NCBI RefSeq assembly: GCF_016464625.1
Contig: NZ_JAEAGO010000002.1
Span: forward strand, 1-64,000
Reading direction: 5' to 3'
Length of the DNA: 64,000 nt
Source of the DNA: Penaeicola halotolerans
GTDB taxonomy: Bacteria > Bacteroidota > Bacteroidia > Cytophagales > Cyclobacteriaceae
The position numbers were made by a program, and so were the translations under genes. Of the stretch, positions 51,158 through 61,055 are shown piece by piece (position 1 is the stretch's first letter; each line of letters starts with the position of its first letter). Under the pieces are notes generated by a model that worked only from the letters and a program-made list of their open reading frames with translations, did not search any database and was not told where the DNA came from.

Positions 51158-53359
51158 ATGAATCGCTATTTTTTGATCATATACATTTTTCTCTGTCTCT
51201 ATTTCCCTTCAAATGGGCAGACTATAGGGGACTATCGCAACGCGATTCAAAATGGGAATTGGAATGAGGCCTCTACTTGGGAGACATATAATGGTACTAC
51301 TTGGGTAGCTGCCACACAAAAACCTGCACTAAATGATGATGTCTATCTCAACTTTGATGCACAAGTCAATCTTACCCAAACAGAAAGCTGTCGTAATCTC
51401 TACCTCAATGGTGATGCTGGCACCAATGCGGTACTCTTACTCGCTGATTTTACTTTAGAAGTATTTGGGACATTAAATGCCTTCACGGGATCTGCGCCTG
51501 GATTACCTAGCAGTGTCAATATCGGCAGTGGATGGATCCAAGGTAATCCATCTGGCGCTATTCTTATCAAAGGATCTTCACGTGACTTAAATAATTCAGC
51601 AGGTGCTTGGTCTGCTGGCACTAATCACGCCTTTAGACTCCTTATAGACCTCGATCCTGGTCAAATTGTCACTCTGCTCACCAATATCAAAGTAGGTGAA
51701 CTTAGGCTTATCAGCGGAAGACTCAACGCTGGAAACAATAACATCGGAGCACAGGATCTAACTATCCAAAGCGGGGCTATCCTACAGTCTAATTCTGGTA
51801 CTATTGCTGCACTTAATGCTGGTGGAACTGGAGTGGGCAATAGCTTTACGCTGGAGGCAGGTGGTACTTTTGACATAGATGCACTCAATCCATCCATCGA
51901 GTATAGCCAAGTCATACTACAAGGGACAGTTCGCTACACAAGAGATGAAAAGCAAAATAGTCTCAATGAAATCAGCCTAGGAGTATCTCCTAACCTTTAT
52001 GAAGGGGATTTGGTCAATGTGTTTGGGCGTGAACTTGAGCTTAGAGATGATATTGTGCTCCAAGGCGACTTCATCGGAGCTGTTGGAACTTTCCTATCTG
52101 GTACTTTCCGTCTATCACTCACAGGAAATCGCAATCAACAACTAACTAATCTTAATGCTCCTAGACTGACCATAGACAAATCTACAGGCAATACTACACT
52201 GCTGACTAATTTGACAATCACTAATAACCTGACGCTCAATGCTGGTATACTCAATCTTAACAACTTTCAGCTTAACTTAGGGAATAGTGCAAGTCTTACA
52301 ACAACTAATGGAAGAATTAATGCCAATGGGACAGTTCGAAAATCTTATGCCAATGGTGAAAATCTCACCATCACCATTCCTTTTTGGGTAGGCCCTTTCA
52401 ATCGAACCATTCGTATCAATGGTGCAAGCTTTCTATCCTCTGGAAATGCTTTTACTTTCAGTCATACACTCTCCGAGACTGTCAATAATGTCAGCTTCTT
52501 AGACGGTCTCGCCACCATCAGAAGGGTCAATACTTCTGCTTGGAATATCGTCCGTGAGGGGAGTTCACTATTGACTGGAGCATCGCTAAGCTTGACTGCT
52601 GGAGGGATGGATATAGCCAGTGCAGATCAAATACGCATCACAAGGCTAAACAGCAGCGCACCTGGAAGCAATACTGTAGGAAGTTTAATAGGAGGTGATT
52701 TCGTAGCTAATAGAACTGGTATATCTCTCAATAATCTCTCTGGCAACTTCTATGTCTCTTCTACTAATACCAACTCAACACTCCCCGTAGAATTGGTATA
52801 TTTACAAGCAGTACAAGTAGAGAATAGCGTCCAGCTGAAATGGCAAACAGCCAGTGAAGAAAACAATTCTCACTTTGAAATAGAGCGATCCATTGGAAGT
52901 GCAATGAACTTTGAGCAAATAGGCCTCATTGATGGTCATGGTACAACAACTACGCCTAAAGCCTATCAATATATAGACGATGTTGTCCCTGTCAAAAATC
53001 AAAATCTATATTACCGATTAAAGCAAATCGACTATGATGGAGCTTATGAATACAGCCCAGTAATTAAAGCTAGTATTGATTATAAAGCAAAGACTGAAAC
53101 CTCTTGGGCTGTATATCCAAACCCATATAGACAAGGTAGGTTGAGCATCACTTTACTTGATCCATCCTTATTAACTCATGATCAGCACACCTTTAGTCTG
53201 CACAATATGTATGGAGAACTTAAAGTAAAGGTAAAAGACTCTATCTCGAGAGGTGCTTCCAGTATAGAATCATTTTTGGTCACGGCACCTAAAGGCATAT
53301 ATATTTTACAAATTAAAAGCGGTCAACAAATACAAAGTTTTCGACTGATAAGAGACTAA
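51158..53359 (+). CDS. Secreted beta-helix-like protein with type IX secretion C-terminal domain
   Basis: 733 residues. Signal peptide (MNRYFLIIYIFLCLYFPSNG), then the frequent Bacteroidota surface-protein opening GDYRNAIQNGNWNEASTWET. A long beta-rich body (about 60-540; ILNLNNFQLNLGNSASLTTT, LTLNAGILNLN) suggests a right-handed beta-helix or adhesin-like stack. About 545-640 is a linker domain (LPVELVYLQAVQVENSVQLK, NNSHFEIERS, YYRLKQIDYDGAYEYSPVI), and about 655-733 a type A T9SS sorting domain (VYPNPYRQGRLSITL ... GIYILQIKSGQQIQSFRLIR). The protein should cross the outer membrane via T9SS and be surface-attached or released. Its ligand is unknown. Confidence 0.85.
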   Translation: MNRYFLIIYIFLCLYFPSNGQTIGDYRNAIQNGNWNEASTWETYNGTTWVAATQKPALNDDVYLNFDAQVNLTQTESCRNLYLNGDAGTNAVLLLADFTLEVFGTLNAFTGSAPGLPSSVNIGSGWIQGNPSGAILIKGSSRDLNNSAGAWSAGTNHAFRLLIDLDPGQIVTLLTNIKVGELRLISGRLNAGNNNIGAQDLTIQSGAILQSNSGTIAALNAGGTGVGNSFTLEAGGTFDIDALNPSIEYSQVILQGTVRYTRDEKQNSLNEISLGVSPNLYEGDLVNVFGRELELRDDIVLQGDFIGAVGTFLSGTFRLSLTGNRNQQLTNLNAPRLTIDKSTGNTTLLTNLTITNNLTLNAGILNLNNFQLNLGNSASLTTTNGRINANGTVRKSYANGENLTITIPFWVGPFNRTIRINGASFLSSGNAFTFSHTLSETVNNVSFLDGLATIRRVNTSAWNIVREGSSLLTGASLSLTAGGMDIASADQIRITRLNSSAPGSNTVGSLIGGDFVANRTGISLNNLSGNFYVSSTNTNSTLPVELVYLQAVQVENSVQLKWQTASEENNSHFEIERSIGSAMNFEQIGLIDGHGTTTTPKAYQYIDDVVPVKNQNLYYRLKQIDYDGAYEYSPVIKASIDYKAKTETSWAVYPNPYRQGRLSITLLDPSLLTHDQHTFSLHNMYGELKVKVKDSISRGASSIESFLVTAPKGIYILQIKSGQQIQSFRLIRD

Positions 53360-54789
53360 AGGTACTTGATCATGGTATCTATGATCCTTTTAGCCTTGGC
53401 TCCATAAGGAGGATGTAGCAACTTAGTAGCGGTCAAGCCTGTTCGCTGTTTCATGACCCCTTTTTCATTGCTAAAAGCTTTAAAACCAAAGTAGCCATGT
53501 GCTTTTCCTATACCACTGTTATTGACTCCACCAAATGGCAACTCTGGGTGCAAAAAATGTAGCACACAATCATTGATCAATGCACCTCCTGCAGAGGTTT
53601 TTTCTAGCACTTCTTGACTACATTCTTTCTCTTGAGAAAACACATAGAGTGCTAATGGCTTAGGCTTTTGATTGATCAAATCTATCGCCTCTTGAATATT
53701 TTGATAGGTTTTGATAGGTAGTATTGGACCAAATATCTCCTCTTGCATGATTTGTGAATCATCTGATGGATTTAAAACCAAAGTAGGTTCCATATACCTA
53801 TCTGCTCTATTCACCATTCCTCCTTTGATCACCTGCCCGCCTTTGGCTTGTACGTCATTGAGCATCTCATTTAAGCGATCAAAGTGCTTTTCATTCACTA
53901 TCCTTGCGTAGTCAGCCGATGCATGAATTCCTTTATCATCTGCATTGTACATTTTATCGATTTGCTCCTTCATAGCATCTATGAGCGGTGCTATCTTAGA
54001 CTCATGTACTAGCAGATAGTCAGGCGCTATGCAAGTCTGCCCACAGTTGACAAATTTCCCATAAACAATCTTACCAGCCGCATCTGCTATGTTAGCAGAA
54101 GCATCAATGATTGCAGGAGATTTTCCTCCAAGCTCTAGCGTAACGGAGGTCAGGTGCTCTGCTGCAGCCCGCATGACGATCTTGCCTACTTGAGGACTTC
54201 CTGTAAAAAAAATATGGTCAAAAGGCAGGTTTAAAAGCATGGTAGAGACCTCCACTTCTCCTTCAAAAATTGCTACCTCAGCAGGATAAAAAAGATCTCC
54301 CACCATCTGAACGAGGAGTCTAGCTGTATGAGGAGTCATCTCTGATGGCTTCAAAATCGCTGTGTTCCCAGCGGCTATAGCAGACACCAATGGCCCCACC
54401 ATCAGATTAAATGGATAGTTCCATGGTGCGATGATGAGACATACACCCTTTGGCTCATATTGGACATAAGAAGAAGTTCCTAGCAAACTAAGTGGAGTAG
54501 AAACAGGCTCATCTTTCATCCACTTCTTCAGATCTTTGAGGGCATGATTGATCTCTGCAAGGACCACATAGATCTCAGTCATGTCTACCTCAGCAGCTGG
54601 TTTTCTAAAGTCTTGATAGAGTGCTTCTCTGATGGCATCTTTATGGGTCAGTATCCATTCTTTGAGTTTCTTCAACTTAACCAGTCGTTCTTCAGCATTG
54701 CTAGACCTGAGCCTGATCGCTTGCTCCTTTTGCTTGTCGAAAGTATCTTGAATAGTCTCCTTGAGTCTGAGATATGCGAGTGTTTCCAT
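53356..54789 (-). CDS. Aldehyde dehydrogenase, class 3/fatty-aldehyde type
   Basis: 477 residues. NAD(P)-dependent oxidation of aldehydes to acids. Marks: APWNYPFNLMVGPLVSAIAA (cofactor site), VTLELGGKSPAIIDASANIA (catalytic Glu), FVNCGQTCIAPDYLLV (catalytic Cys) and EEIFGPILPI. The length and the LPFGGVNNSGIGKAHGYFGF ending fit the ALDH3 group, which prefers medium- or long-chain aldehydes. Convergent with the T9SS gene with 4 bp overlap. Confidence 0.92.
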   Translation of the reverse strand: METLAYLRLKETIQDTFDKQKEQAIRLRSSNAEERLVKLKKLKEWILTHKDAIREALYQDFRKPAAEVDMTEIYVVLAEINHALKDLKKWMKDEPVSTPLSLLGTSSYVQYEPKGVCLIIAPWNYPFNLMVGPLVSAIAAGNTAILKPSEMTPHTARLLVQMVGDLFYPAEVAIFEGEVEVSTMLLNLPFDHIFFTGSPQVGKIVMRAAAEHLTSVTLELGGKSPAIIDASANIADAAGKIVYGKFVNCGQTCIAPDYLLVHESKIAPLIDAMKEQIDKMYNADDKGIHASADYARIVNEKHFDRLNEMLNDVQAKGGQVIKGGMVNRADRYMEPTLVLNPSDDSQIMQEEIFGPILPIKTYQNIQEAIDLINQKPKPLALYVFSQEKECSQEVLEKTSAGGALINDCVLHFLHPELPFGGVNNSGIGKAHGYFGFKAFSNEKGVMKQRTGLTATKLLHPPYGAKAKRIIDTMIKYL

Positions 54790-54891
54790 GAGGTATGCTT
54801 TTGTGGTAAGTTACAACATGAGTGGCATAAACAAAAGAAAGAGCACCCCTCATCACAGAGAAGCGCTCATTTATCAATTTGCTTTTTATTA

Positions 54892-56268
54892 TTAAAAGGA
54901 AAACCCAAAAATCTTCTCAGCTAAGATCACGAGAAAAAATAGTCCTAATGCCACTGGTGCGATATAGCTTATGACAAAATTGATATACTTATTCATAAAG
55001 CTTCCTCGATAGCTTTCATTCCCCTGTGCTATTTCATCAGTGAGCGCAGCTAGTTTCCATCTGTGCGCAATGAAGATCGACATCAAAAATCCTCCTAATG
55101 GCAATCCTATGTCTGAGAAAACTTCCGCCACAAAATCCAGGGTGGATTTTCCTCCATAAAAAGGGAGCGAAGAGAAAGCCGCTACAGCACCTTGAGATAA
55201 CATACTTGGCAATCCAATCAAGAATACTAAAAGTGCCATACCCCATACAGCCCATTTACGTGCTACTTTTTTCTGGTCTACGATATAGGCTACAGGGATT
55301 TCTAGAAGCGAAATCGTGGATGTCAATGCCGCAAAACAAAGTAATAGGAAAAAGCCTCCACCGATCACTTTGCCCAAGATAGGCCCCATCGCTTGAAAGA
55401 TGCCTGGAAGTACGATAAAAACAAGTCCTGGTCCTTGCGCTGGCTCTTGACCTTGAGAAAATACCAAAGGAAAAATCAGTAATCCCGCTAAAAAAGCAAC
55501 TGCTATGTCCATAAAAGTAATCATAGTCGCTGACTGCGTGATGTTTTGATTTTTCTCTACATAAGATCCATAAGTAATCAATCCTCCCAAGCCTAATGAT
55601 AAGGAGAAAAAAGCCTGACCCACCGCTGAGTAAATAGTCTCTAAATTCAACTCTGAAAAGTCCGGTAAGAGATAAAACTTAACACCATCCATCGCATTAG
55701 GAAGTGTCAAGCTATAGCCAATCAAAACCAATAAAATGATGAAAAGCATCGGCATCATGATCTTAGAGGCCTTTTCTATACCACCTTTTACCCCTTTGGC
55801 CACTATAAATGCCGTAATCAACATAAAACCCAAAGAAAAGATCAGGTTGTCAGACACATCTGCCACGTACGTCCCAAAGAAATCTCCAAAACTTGGCGTC
55901 TCTAGCAGGTCTCCAAATGATATCTCCAAGAAATATCCAAAGGCCCAGCCAGCAACTACATTGTAAAAAGAGAGAATCATAACTCCACATAGGATTCCAA
56001 ATAGACCTAGAAAACCCCAAGATTTTCCCCCAAGGAGCTTATATGATCCATAAGCATCAGATTGAGCTCTGCGACCGATGGCGATTTCTCCTACCATGAT
56101 CGGGTAGCAAATCAAGAATGTGCAGAGGATATAAATTAACAAAAATGCAGCACCGCCATTTTCACCAGTCTCATAGGGAAACTTCCAAATGTTACCTAGA
56201 CCTACTGCTGAACCTGCCGCTGCTAATACAAACCCTAATCTGCTAGAAAAACCTCCTCTTGCTGCCAT
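54892..56268 (-). CDS. Sodium-dependent transporter of the NSS/SNF family
   Basis: 458 residues with about 11-12 membrane helices. The Na+-binding opening GSAVGLGNIWKFPYETGENG is intact, followed by AIGRRAQSDAYGSYKLLGGK and, in TM6, FFSLSLGLGGLITYGSYVEK. The family (MhsT/LeuT-like) imports amino acids or other small amines with Na+; the substrate is unknown. Single gene. Confidence 0.92.
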   Translation of the reverse strand: MAARGGFSSRLGFVLAAAGSAVGLGNIWKFPYETGENGGAAFLLIYILCTFLICYPIMVGEIAIGRRAQSDAYGSYKLLGGKSWGFLGLFGILCGVMILSFYNVVAGWAFGYFLEISFGDLLETPSFGDFFGTYVADVSDNLIFSLGFMLITAFIVAKGVKGGIEKASKIMMPMLFIILLVLIGYSLTLPNAMDGVKFYLLPDFSELNLETIYSAVGQAFFSLSLGLGGLITYGSYVEKNQNITQSATMITFMDIAVAFLAGLLIFPLVFSQGQEPAQGPGLVFIVLPGIFQAMGPILGKVIGGGFFLLLCFAALTSTISLLEIPVAYIVDQKKVARKWAVWGMALLVFLIGLPSMLSQGAVAAFSSLPFYGGKSTLDFVAEVFSDIGLPLGGFLMSIFIAHRWKLAALTDEIAQGNESYRGSFMNKYINFVISYIAPVALGLFFLVILAEKIFGFSF

Positions 56269-56431
56269 ATCTTTTCACAATAATTAAAATGAAGCCATGA
56301 AAATGAGCTTTTCCTCAAAAGAAAACAAATCTAAAGTACTTGATTTGTCAAAATTGTATTTGAGAGAATCCTCAAAAGCTAACCTTTTGTGTTCAGGAGG
56401 CGTTATATATGTATATAAAAGGAGAAATGTG

Positions 56432-56572
56432 ATGGATATCAGTTTAAAATCAATCATCAGTAGTGAGCATATCAAGCCAAACTTGAAACTGAACATGCTC
56501 AAAAACTACATACAGAAAATCAAGAAAGAAAGGCACGCCAGACGTGCGCATAAAAAATCAAAGGGAGCTTAA
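56432..56572 (+). CDS. Small very basic protein, hypothetical
   Basis: 46 residues from ATG 56432 (MDISLKSIISSEHI). Preceded by AAAAGGAG ending 7 nt before the ATG, a rare clear Shine-Dalgarno in this window. An in-frame ATG at 56297 would add 45 residues, less likely. The sequence is lysine/arginine-rich (KIKKERHARRAHKKSKGA), suggesting RNA or DNA binding. Its ATG overlaps an upstream ATG-TGA start-stop (ATGTGATG, 56427-56434). The TAA at 56570 lies in the loop of the terminator hairpin. No family recognised. Confidence 0.55.
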   Translation: MDISLKSIISSEHIKPNLKLNMLKNYIQKIKKERHARRAHKKSKGA

Positions 56573-56586
56573 AGCTCCCTTTTTTG
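56560..56586. terminator. Bidirectional terminator with a stop codon in its loop
   Basis: AAAGGGAGCT (56560-56569), TAA loop, AGCTCCCTTT (56573-56582), followed by T residues on the plus strand and TTTGATTTTTT on the minus. Serves the small basic gene and the convergent OmpA-type gene. Confidence 0.85.
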
Positions 56587-56591
56587 TTGGT

Positions 56592-58655
56592 TTATTCTTT
56601 GGTGATCATCAGTTCAACCCTTCGATTGAGTTCTCGACCAAAAGAGAACATATTATTAGATATTGGATATACTTCTCCATAGCCAACTGCTGTTAGCCTA
56701 TTTTCAGACACTCCTTTTTCAATCAGATATTGTCTGACTGCCTGAGCGCGCTTCTCTGAAAGCTTCTGGTTGTATGCATCATCTCCTATGCTGTCTGTAT
56801 GCCCGCTCACCTCTATCTCTATAGTTGGGTTATCTAGGAGGAATTTGGCGATACGATCTAGCTCTTTAAAGGATTTCTGCTTTAACACAGCTTTGTCAAA
56901 ATCAAAGAAGATATGTCTGACAGCAGCCTTATTTCCTTTGATCGCTTTGACTGGATAGATATTTCCTTCGAAGCTATCATTTCCTGCCATCAGATCACTG
57001 ATCTCTATGCCGCTTTCTGGTATGCTTACCGCTTTATCATCTAGTAGTTTGCGTAGATCTATTGCGACAGATATAGGCAGATAGCCCTCGATCAAAGCTC
57101 TATATAGATACTCTTCACCAATAGGAAGTGATACTTCATACTCACCAGTGACCGGATCACTCTTAGTACGTGCTACGATAGTACCATCACTTAACCTCTC
57201 AAAGACAATATCCGCACCTAGTGGAATATTAGAATTAGAGTCCAATACCTTACCTCTCACCTTGACCATGAGGTTAGGTGGATTATTGATCGGCAGGTCA
57301 AACTCATAGATATCTGCATTCCCCAAACTATCATCTCTAGTGATGAGCCCTTTACCCAGTATGTCTGAGATATGCAGGTATTGATCATTATACTTGCTAT
57401 TAATCTGAGGCCCTAGATTGTAAGGTGTAGACCAGTTTTTCCAAGTATCATCTAGTCTAGTCGTCACAAAGATATCATAGCCACCATAGCCGGGGTGTCC
57501 TGATGAAGAGAAGTAGAGTGTCTTATTATCACTTTCGAGAAAAGGCGCAAACTCCTCTCCAGCAGTATTGATCGCAGTACCGAGCGAAGAAGGCTCCGAC
57601 CATGTACCTTCAGGCAATAAAAACGAGACGTATAAGTCTCGATTTCCTTGCGATTCTGTTCGCTCAGCTGATATCAAAAGGATTTTTCTATTGTAGCTGA
57701 GGTAGTAGTTCACTCGCAGTGATTTATTATTTTCTTTCTTGATAAACAAGGATTTGGGTAAACCCCAGTTGTCATTTTCCCAATAGCTAATCGATATCCC
57801 AGACTCCATATAGTCTTCACCGAGGTATTGATTGCCAAGGATCAAATACGGTCTATCTCCATCAGAACCTACAGAAGCGATGAAGTTAGCACTAGAGTTA
57901 TTGAGCGGTCTGCCCATATTGATGGCTTTGTCCCAATCCTCCATGGCCTCATCTCTCCAGCTATACCAGATGTCTTCTAGGTCTGTGATACCACCGATAT
58001 TTTCTGGATCCCCCCTTCTAGAGAAGAAAAGCATCTTTCCATCAAGCGATACGAGTGGGCTGATTTCTTGATAAGGAGAATTGATCGTCATGCTTGACTT
58101 CCTCATATTGAGGACTTCGGACATGTTTGGCAAAATGAGAATATCTTTATTTACTTCAAACTCATCATCCCCGATAGCAACTGCATCGATGCCTACTTTC
58201 TCATTTAGCCCACGAGTATTGAGGCTGATTTTGAGAGACTTAACTTTGTAAGAAGTGAGGGGGAGAGTGATTTTGAGGATATTTTTTTCGAGGGGGGAGC
58301 CGACAGGGTCACTTTTGTAAACACTGTACTCTTTGTCTTTTTCGTCATACAAGAAGACTTCGTCTATGTACCCAGGCCTGAGGGTCTCAACGATCGCAAC
58401 TTGCCGGACAAACTGTGCACTGTCAAAAGAGACTTTGACGTAGGCTTTGGCGCCTAGTACACCAGGGATCCAAATAGAGGGATGCTCACCTGCTTGAGGA
58501 TATGCATTTGGTTCACCTAGAATTTGTTTGGCTGAATTTTGCTTCGGGGCCCATTCGGAAGAAAAGTCGATGATTTTAGAAGCCCACTGTATTTGTTGAG
58601 AGTAGGAAAAGTTGGCAATAAACAATAAGACAATCAATAAATTAGTCTTTTTCAA
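56592..58655 (-). CDS. OmpA-family protein with PD40/WD40-like beta-propeller
   Basis: 687 residues; start codon is TTG at 58655, giving signal peptide MKKTNLLIVLLFIANFSYSQ. About 25-165 is a beta domain resembling F5/8-type ligand-binding modules (YVKVSFDSAQFVRQVAIVET). About 190-450 holds PD40/TolB-type propeller repeats (SPLVSLDGKMLFFSRRG, EEFAPFLESDNKTLYFSSSG, YGGYDIFVTTRLDDTW). About 460-550 is a CarboxypepD-regulatory-like domain, and about 575-687 an OmpA C-terminal peptidoglycan-binding domain (FDFDKAVLKQKSFKELDRIA, EVSGHTDSIGDDAYNQKLSE, NRRVELMI). Similar architectures occur in T9SS/gliding proteins such as PorE, but the N-terminal TPRs of PorE are missing here. Confidence 0.85.
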   Translation of the reverse strand: MKKTNLLIVLLFIANFSYSQQIQWASKIIDFSSEWAPKQNSAKQILGEPNAYPQAGEHPSIWIPGVLGAKAYVKVSFDSAQFVRQVAIVETLRPGYIDEVFLYDEKDKEYSVYKSDPVGSPLEKNILKITLPLTSYKVKSLKISLNTRGLNEKVGIDAVAIGDDEFEVNKDILILPNMSEVLNMRKSSMTINSPYQEISPLVSLDGKMLFFSRRGDPENIGGITDLEDIWYSWRDEAMEDWDKAINMGRPLNNSSANFIASVGSDGDRPYLILGNQYLGEDYMESGISISYWENDNWGLPKSLFIKKENNKSLRVNYYLSYNRKILLISAERTESQGNRDLYVSFLLPEGTWSEPSSLGTAINTAGEEFAPFLESDNKTLYFSSSGHPGYGGYDIFVTTRLDDTWKNWSTPYNLGPQINSKYNDQYLHISDILGKGLITRDDSLGNADIYEFDLPINNPPNLMVKVRGKVLDSNSNIPLGADIVFERLSDGTIVARTKSDPVTGEYEVSLPIGEEYLYRALIEGYLPISVAIDLRKLLDDKAVSIPESGIEISDLMAGNDSFEGNIYPVKAIKGNKAAVRHIFFDFDKAVLKQKSFKELDRIAKFLLDNPTIEIEVSGHTDSIGDDAYNQKLSEKRAQAVRQYLIEKGVSENRLTAVGYGEVYPISNNMFSFGRELNRRVELMITKE

Positions 58656-58731
58656 CTGCTGTAAATTTGTTTTGTATGATGAAATTTGTCGATTGTTTTG
58701 ATAAAGATAAAAATATCCTTGAAAACAAATA

Positions 58732-61029
58732 CTATTCTAAAGATTTTTTTCTGAAAATCACATATCCGTAATGAGCGAAGACTCCCCAACGATTATTTGG
58801 TTCATCGTAGTAATTCACACTTAAACTAACTGGCCCAAAAGGAGAGTGCACCACTGCACCTATTGAGCCTGAGAGTCTTGGCGTGAATGCCACAGGTCTC
58901 AATCTAGCCTCTTGATTTTCTCTTTGCTCCAACTCTCTCAATGAGGAAAAAAGATACCCTTCGGCTCTCAAGTCTATCTTACTACTCAAGTGAAATACAT
59001 TTCTTACACCTAATGCCCCATAGCTAAACCCTCTAAAATTTGCATTGATAAATGCTGGACTATCCTGTAATGGCTGAAATACAGGCGTATTGACTAGTGT
59101 ACCTTTGTAATTACTAAAGAGTGACTGATTGGAAAGTGTAAACTCAGTCAAGTAACCAAAGGAATAAAGCGGACTTATATTAAAATACTCTTCCAACGTA
59201 AAGTTTAGCCTAAAAAAGAAATGATTGGTCCGACTATCTACAGAGTCTAGACTAGTAGTCCCCGGACTAAAGTTTTCTCTCCCTTGGATCATTTGAATGT
59301 TGATATTATAATTTGATCCTTTATTGGCATACTGTCGCTTATTGAGGCTATACCTACTCAACTGTAGCTTGGTATGTGTCCCAAAAAATGATAACCTATC
59401 CAAAATGTCAGAAGTGGTAGCATCTATACTATTGCTATAATAGTCCGTATTATTCACTACAGAAACCGTTGCGGTCAGTTCACTTTTGATCCCTGTAGCT
59501 TTACCTATACTTACTCCAAATCTTCTGTCATACTGATTAAGTATAGTAGGGCTCGCATTGTCAAAAAGAAAATCTTTGACATCTACATAGTTCCAATTAT
59601 TGTAAACGAACTCTGGCTTGATAAAAAGACCTCTTCTAGGATAAATATCAAATCTCGAATACGCTCTGACAGAGGTAAAAAATCGGCTAGAGTACAGATC
59701 TATACCTGTGGTATTGAGAAAACGCTTAAACTGGTAAGCTCTCAAGCCTACATAGACATGGCTTGTATTTCGAGTAGACAAGTTACCTCCAATATCTACT
59801 GTCAGGATATCCTCAGGCTTACCATATAGCTCAAACACATAGCCTCCTAAATCATCATCCCAGTTGATATTTGGATAGATATTTTTAAAATGCTTGTCAG
59901 AGATCAAACTGAAATAAGCATTTTTGACGCCATCTAGCTTATAAAATCCATCTTTGGACTTGAAGTAGTTCCGCACAAACTTCTCTTGCTCATCTGTGAA
60001 ATTGTACAACTTAATGTCCTTGATGATAAGTGGTTTGAAATTTTTCTTAAAGGTCTCTCTCTTTTTCTCTACATCTTTTTTAGCTACTCGGGTACTTATT
60101 TTTGATTTCAGCTCAGGCATTTTTTTGATAGCCATTTGATAGCCTCGCTCGATGAGCTCACTGACTGACTCAAAACTGATCGCTGTATAACCTTCTAGAT
60201 CTGGTTCGATGTAGATATCTTTCTCGCCCAGTTTAGTGCTGTCGGTCTTGTCTAGAAAGAGAAAAAGCAAAGACTCTGACATGAGCTCCTCATCACCCTC
60301 TTCTGGATACTCTTTAAAACGCGTGACGGCTACATTGACCCCTATCGTGACATCAGGTTGATACAAGTCTTCGACCACATCTACAGGAAAATTATTATAT
60401 AATCCACCATCGAAGAGATATCGCCCGTCAGTCTTGATAGAGCGGTAAAAAAATGGCACTGACATGGTCGCTCTCATGGCGTTTCCTAGATTACCCTCGC
60501 CCAAGATGACTTGCTTTTGGGTAAAAACATCAGCAGCCATAGCCCTGTATGGAATCATCAGTCGATCAAAGTCATCATTAGCTACTTCAGATGATTGAGC
60601 AGTAAGTTCCTCTAGCGCTAGGTTCAAGCTCAGGTCATTTGCTAAAGGAGAGTTTAACTCAAGCTTAAAAAGGCTTTTCCATGAAAAATCAACAGAAAGC
60701 AAACTAGAATTGTCTGGAAAATCACTCGCATCTCTAAAGTACAAACTCTCCGAGCCTCCATTTACCCATCTTTGGAAATTGTCTGACAAAGCAATCCGCT
60801 CAATCTCAGCTGGTGAATATCCAGAGGCATAAAGTGCTCCCACTACACCCCCCATAGAAGTTCCTACGATATAATCGACAGGGATATCATGTTCCTCTAA
60901 AGCTTTGAGTACGCCTATATGCGCTAGACCTTTAGCGCCACCTCCACTGAGTACTAAACCCACTTTTTGTTGAGCAAATACTACCTGCGAAAAAAATAAA
61001 AGGCTCCATAAAAAATACGCTTTCCTCAT
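58732..61029 (-). CDS. Patatin-like phospholipase fused to POTRA and outer-membrane beta-barrel
   Basis: 765 residues. Signal peptide 1-19; patatin domain about 21-320 with oxyanion loop LSGGGAKGLAHIGV, nucleophile Ser58 in GTSMGG, and catalytic Asp207 in FDGG; a POTRA-like segment (about 330-395; IIKDIKLYNFTDEQEKFV); then a 16-strand-type barrel to the C-terminus ending VFAHYGYVIFRKKS. This is the PlpD (type Vd) layout: the esterase would be delivered through or displayed by its own barrel. Family substrates are phospholipids or other acyl lipids. Upstream -7 box at 61056-61063. Confidence 0.88.
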   Translation of the reverse strand: MRKAYFLWSLLFFSQVVFAQQKVGLVLSGGGAKGLAHIGVLKALEEHDIPVDYIVGTSMGGVVGALYASGYSPAEIERIALSDNFQRWVNGGSESLYFRDASDFPDNSSLLSVDFSWKSLFKLELNSPLANDLSLNLALEELTAQSSEVANDDFDRLMIPYRAMAADVFTQKQVILGEGNLGNAMRATMSVPFFYRSIKTDGRYLFDGGLYNNFPVDVVEDLYQPDVTIGVNVAVTRFKEYPEEGDEELMSESLLFLFLDKTDSTKLGEKDIYIEPDLEGYTAISFESVSELIERGYQMAIKKMPELKSKISTRVAKKDVEKKRETFKKNFKPLIIKDIKLYNFTDEQEKFVRNYFKSKDGFYKLDGVKNAYFSLISDKHFKNIYPNINWDDDLGGYVFELYGKPEDILTVDIGGNLSTRNTSHVYVGLRAYQFKRFLNTTGIDLYSSRFFTSVRAYSRFDIYPRRGLFIKPEFVYNNWNYVDVKDFLFDNASPTILNQYDRRFGVSIGKATGIKSELTATVSVVNNTDYYSNSIDATTSDILDRLSFFGTHTKLQLSRYSLNKRQYANKGSNYNINIQMIQGRENFSPGTTSLDSVDSRTNHFFFRLNFTLEEYFNISPLYSFGYLTEFTLSNQSLFSNYKGTLVNTPVFQPLQDSPAFINANFRGFSYGALGVRNVFHLSSKIDLRAEGYLFSSLRELEQRENQEARLRPVAFTPRLSGSIGAVVHSPFGPVSLSVNYYDEPNNRWGVFAHYGYVIFRKKSLE

Positions 61030-61055
61030 TGGGTTTTGAGTCTTTTTACCAAAAC

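Noticed and set aside
53356-53395. Palindromic GATCAT/ATGATC sequence at the T9SS/aldehyde dehydrogenase junction as a terminator
   Set aside because: Only 6 bp, inside the coding end of the dehydrogenase, and no T-run follows.
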